Notes under the pieces: generated by a model | Seen by the model: only the letters and a program-made list of their open reading frames with translations | Told to the model about the DNA's origin: nothing | Database searches by the model: none | NCBI GenBank assembly: GCA_045586595.1 | Contig: JAZNAQ010000013.1 | Location: 1-34,772, forward strand | DNA length: 34,772 bases | Direction: 5' to 3' | Origin: SIG480 sp045586595 | GTDB lineage: Bacteria; Bacillota; Clostridia; Oscillospirales; JAAYXM01 | Shown here: piece by piece, positions 33,775-34,772 of the stretch | Numbering within the stretch: the stretch's first letter is position 1 | Layout: each line of letters opens with the position of its first letter | Program-made: the position numbers and the translations under genes

Positions 33775-34772
33775 ATGGCATACAAGACGGATATAGAAAT
33801 TGCACAGAGCTGTGAAATGCGCCCCATAACCGAAATTGCCGCAAAAGCCCATGTCGATGAAAAGTACATTGAGCAGTACGGCAAGTATAAGGCAAAGATT
33901 GACTTGTCACTTCTGAATGAGTCTGACCGCAAAAACGGCAAGCTTATTCTTGTAACTGCAATAACTCCTACACCTGCCGGAGAGGGCAAGACTACAACTA
34001 CAATCGGTCTTGCTGATGGTCTTTCAAGAATAGGCAAGGATGTTACAGTTGCTCTCCGTGAGCCGTCTCTCGGCCCCGTGTTCGGCATAAAGGGCGGCGC
34101 GGCAGGCGGCGGTTATGCACAGGTAGTTCCGATGGAGGATATAAACCTCCACTTCACGGGCGATTTCCACGCAATCGGTGCGGCGAATAACCTTCTTGCG
34201 GCTATGCTCGATAACCATATTCATCATGGCAATAAGCTCGGGATAGATGCCCGCAGAATTACATGGAAACGCTGTGTTGACATGAACGACCGCCAGCTCC
34301 GTTTTGTTGCAGATGGCCTTGGTGGTGCAAAAAACGGTGTCCCGCGTGAAGATGGCTTTGATATAACCGTTGCAAGCGAGATTATGGCGGTGCTCTGTCT
34401 CTCTGATTCTATTGAAGACTTAAAGGCACGCCTTGCCCGCATAATCGTCGGGTATAATTATGACGGAAACCCCGTTACCTGCGGCCAACTCAACGCCGCA
34501 GGGGCAATGACCGCACTGTTGAAGGACGCGCTCAAGCCCAACCTTGTCCAGACTCTTGAGGGTACGCCCGCATTTGTCCACGGCGGCCCGTTTGCCAACA
34601 TCGCACATGGCTGTAACTCTGTTATGGCTACAAAGCTCGCGCTTAAAATGGGTGACTATACTGTCACAGAAGCCGGTTTTGGCGCAGACCTCGGCGCAGA
34701 GAAGTTTCTTGACATCAAATGCCGTGTTGCAGGGCTTGTGCCGGATGCGGTCGTAGTTGTCGCAACCGTCCG
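33775..34772 (+). CDS. fhs: Formate-tetrahydrofolate ligase, partial (3' end beyond the window)
   Basis: The first 332 residues of the ligase, which makes 10-formyl-THF from formate, THF and ATP. It starts YKTDIEIAQSCEMRPI, has the ATP loop TPTPAGEGKTTTT (about 64-76) and REPSLGPVFGIKGGAAGGGYAQV, and later EGTPAFVHGGPFANIAHGCNS. The family is about 555 aa, so about 40% is cut off by the window edge. GTGAGGG lies about 7 bp before the ATG. As the last visible gene of the ZTP-controlled operon it feeds PurN and PurV, which fits the signal the riboswitch reads. Confidence 0.96.
   Translation, partial: MAYKTDIEIAQSCEMRPITEIAAKAHVDEKYIEQYGKYKAKIDLSLLNESDRKNGKLILVTAITPTPAGEGKTTTTIGLADGLSRIGKDVTVALREPSLGPVFGIKGGAAGGGYAQVVPMEDINLHFTGDFHAIGAANNLLAAMLDNHIHHGNKLGIDARRITWKRCVDMNDRQLRFVADGLGGAKNGVPREDGFDITVASEIMAVLCLSDSIEDLKARLARIIVGYNYDGNPVTCGQLNAAGAMTALLKDALKPNLVQTLEGTPAFVHGGPFANIAHGCNSVMATKLALKMGDYTVTEAGFGADLGAEKFLDIKCRVAGLVPDAVVVVATV

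Noticed and set aside
1..34772. tRNA, rRNA or CRISPR array
   Set aside because: No TTCGANTC-type arms in a cloverleaf context, no rRNA-like blocks and no regularly spaced repeats were seen on reading. A covariance search would be needed to be certain.

Overview
The window reads as a low-to-mid GC Clostridia chromosome (Firmicutes/Bacillota). Pointers are spoVG, a TagO/WecA-type initiating transferase plus an LCP ligase, strong AGGAGG ribosome sites with occasional TTG/GTG starts, AraC-type regulators with an extracellular sensor, LplB/YtcP-like sugar permeases and a ZTP riboswitch. Several proteins (the KDPG aldolase-VOC fusion, a PurF starting MGGFFGA, PurO plus PurV) remind me of gut Oscillospiraceae/Ruminococcaceae relatives. 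That placement is an inference, not a demonstrated identity.

Layout. 1-2840: the arginine operon argG-argH on the minus strand, with a near-consensus promoter and two ArgR-like boxes. 2861-6145: a KDPG aldolase-VOC fusion (minus), an LCP cell-wall ligase (plus) and an S1-domain protein (minus). 6152-10425: a TIM-barrel sugar isomerase (minus), divergent from an aminotransferase-trpS-TagO/WecA operon. 10457-13350: a 2.9-kb transposon with inverted repeats and a palindromic 8-bp target duplication. It carries an IS1595-like transposase and, as passengers, an ECF sigma gene broken by a nonsense codon and its membrane anti-sigma partner. It sits between the trpS operon and what looks like that operon's terminator. 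13448-19133: an AraC membrane regulator, two carbohydrate ABC permeases with no substrate-binding protein or ATPase, and a membrane acyltransferase. 19183-22971: a UgtP/MGDG-type glycosyltransferase and spoVG (minus), then murC and a CPBP protease (plus).

22985-34772: a purine operon behind a consensus promoter and a ZTP riboswitch with its terminator, in the order purE-purF-purM-purN-purO-purV-purD-purL-fhs (fhs runs off the window). The enzymes cover most steps from PRPP to IMP, and fhs supplies 10-formyl-THF to PurN and PurV. The last two steps use a PurO-type cyclohydrolase and a stand-alone AICAR formyltransferase rather than bifunctional PurH. purK, purC and purB are not in the window. 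Two oddities stand out: PurF has no N-terminal catalytic cysteine, and purL has an in-frame TAG at codon 85.

The best candidates for something undescribed are the transposon with a sigma/anti-sigma passenger pair and the PurF with a degenerate glutaminase domain. No tRNA, rRNA or CRISPR array was seen.
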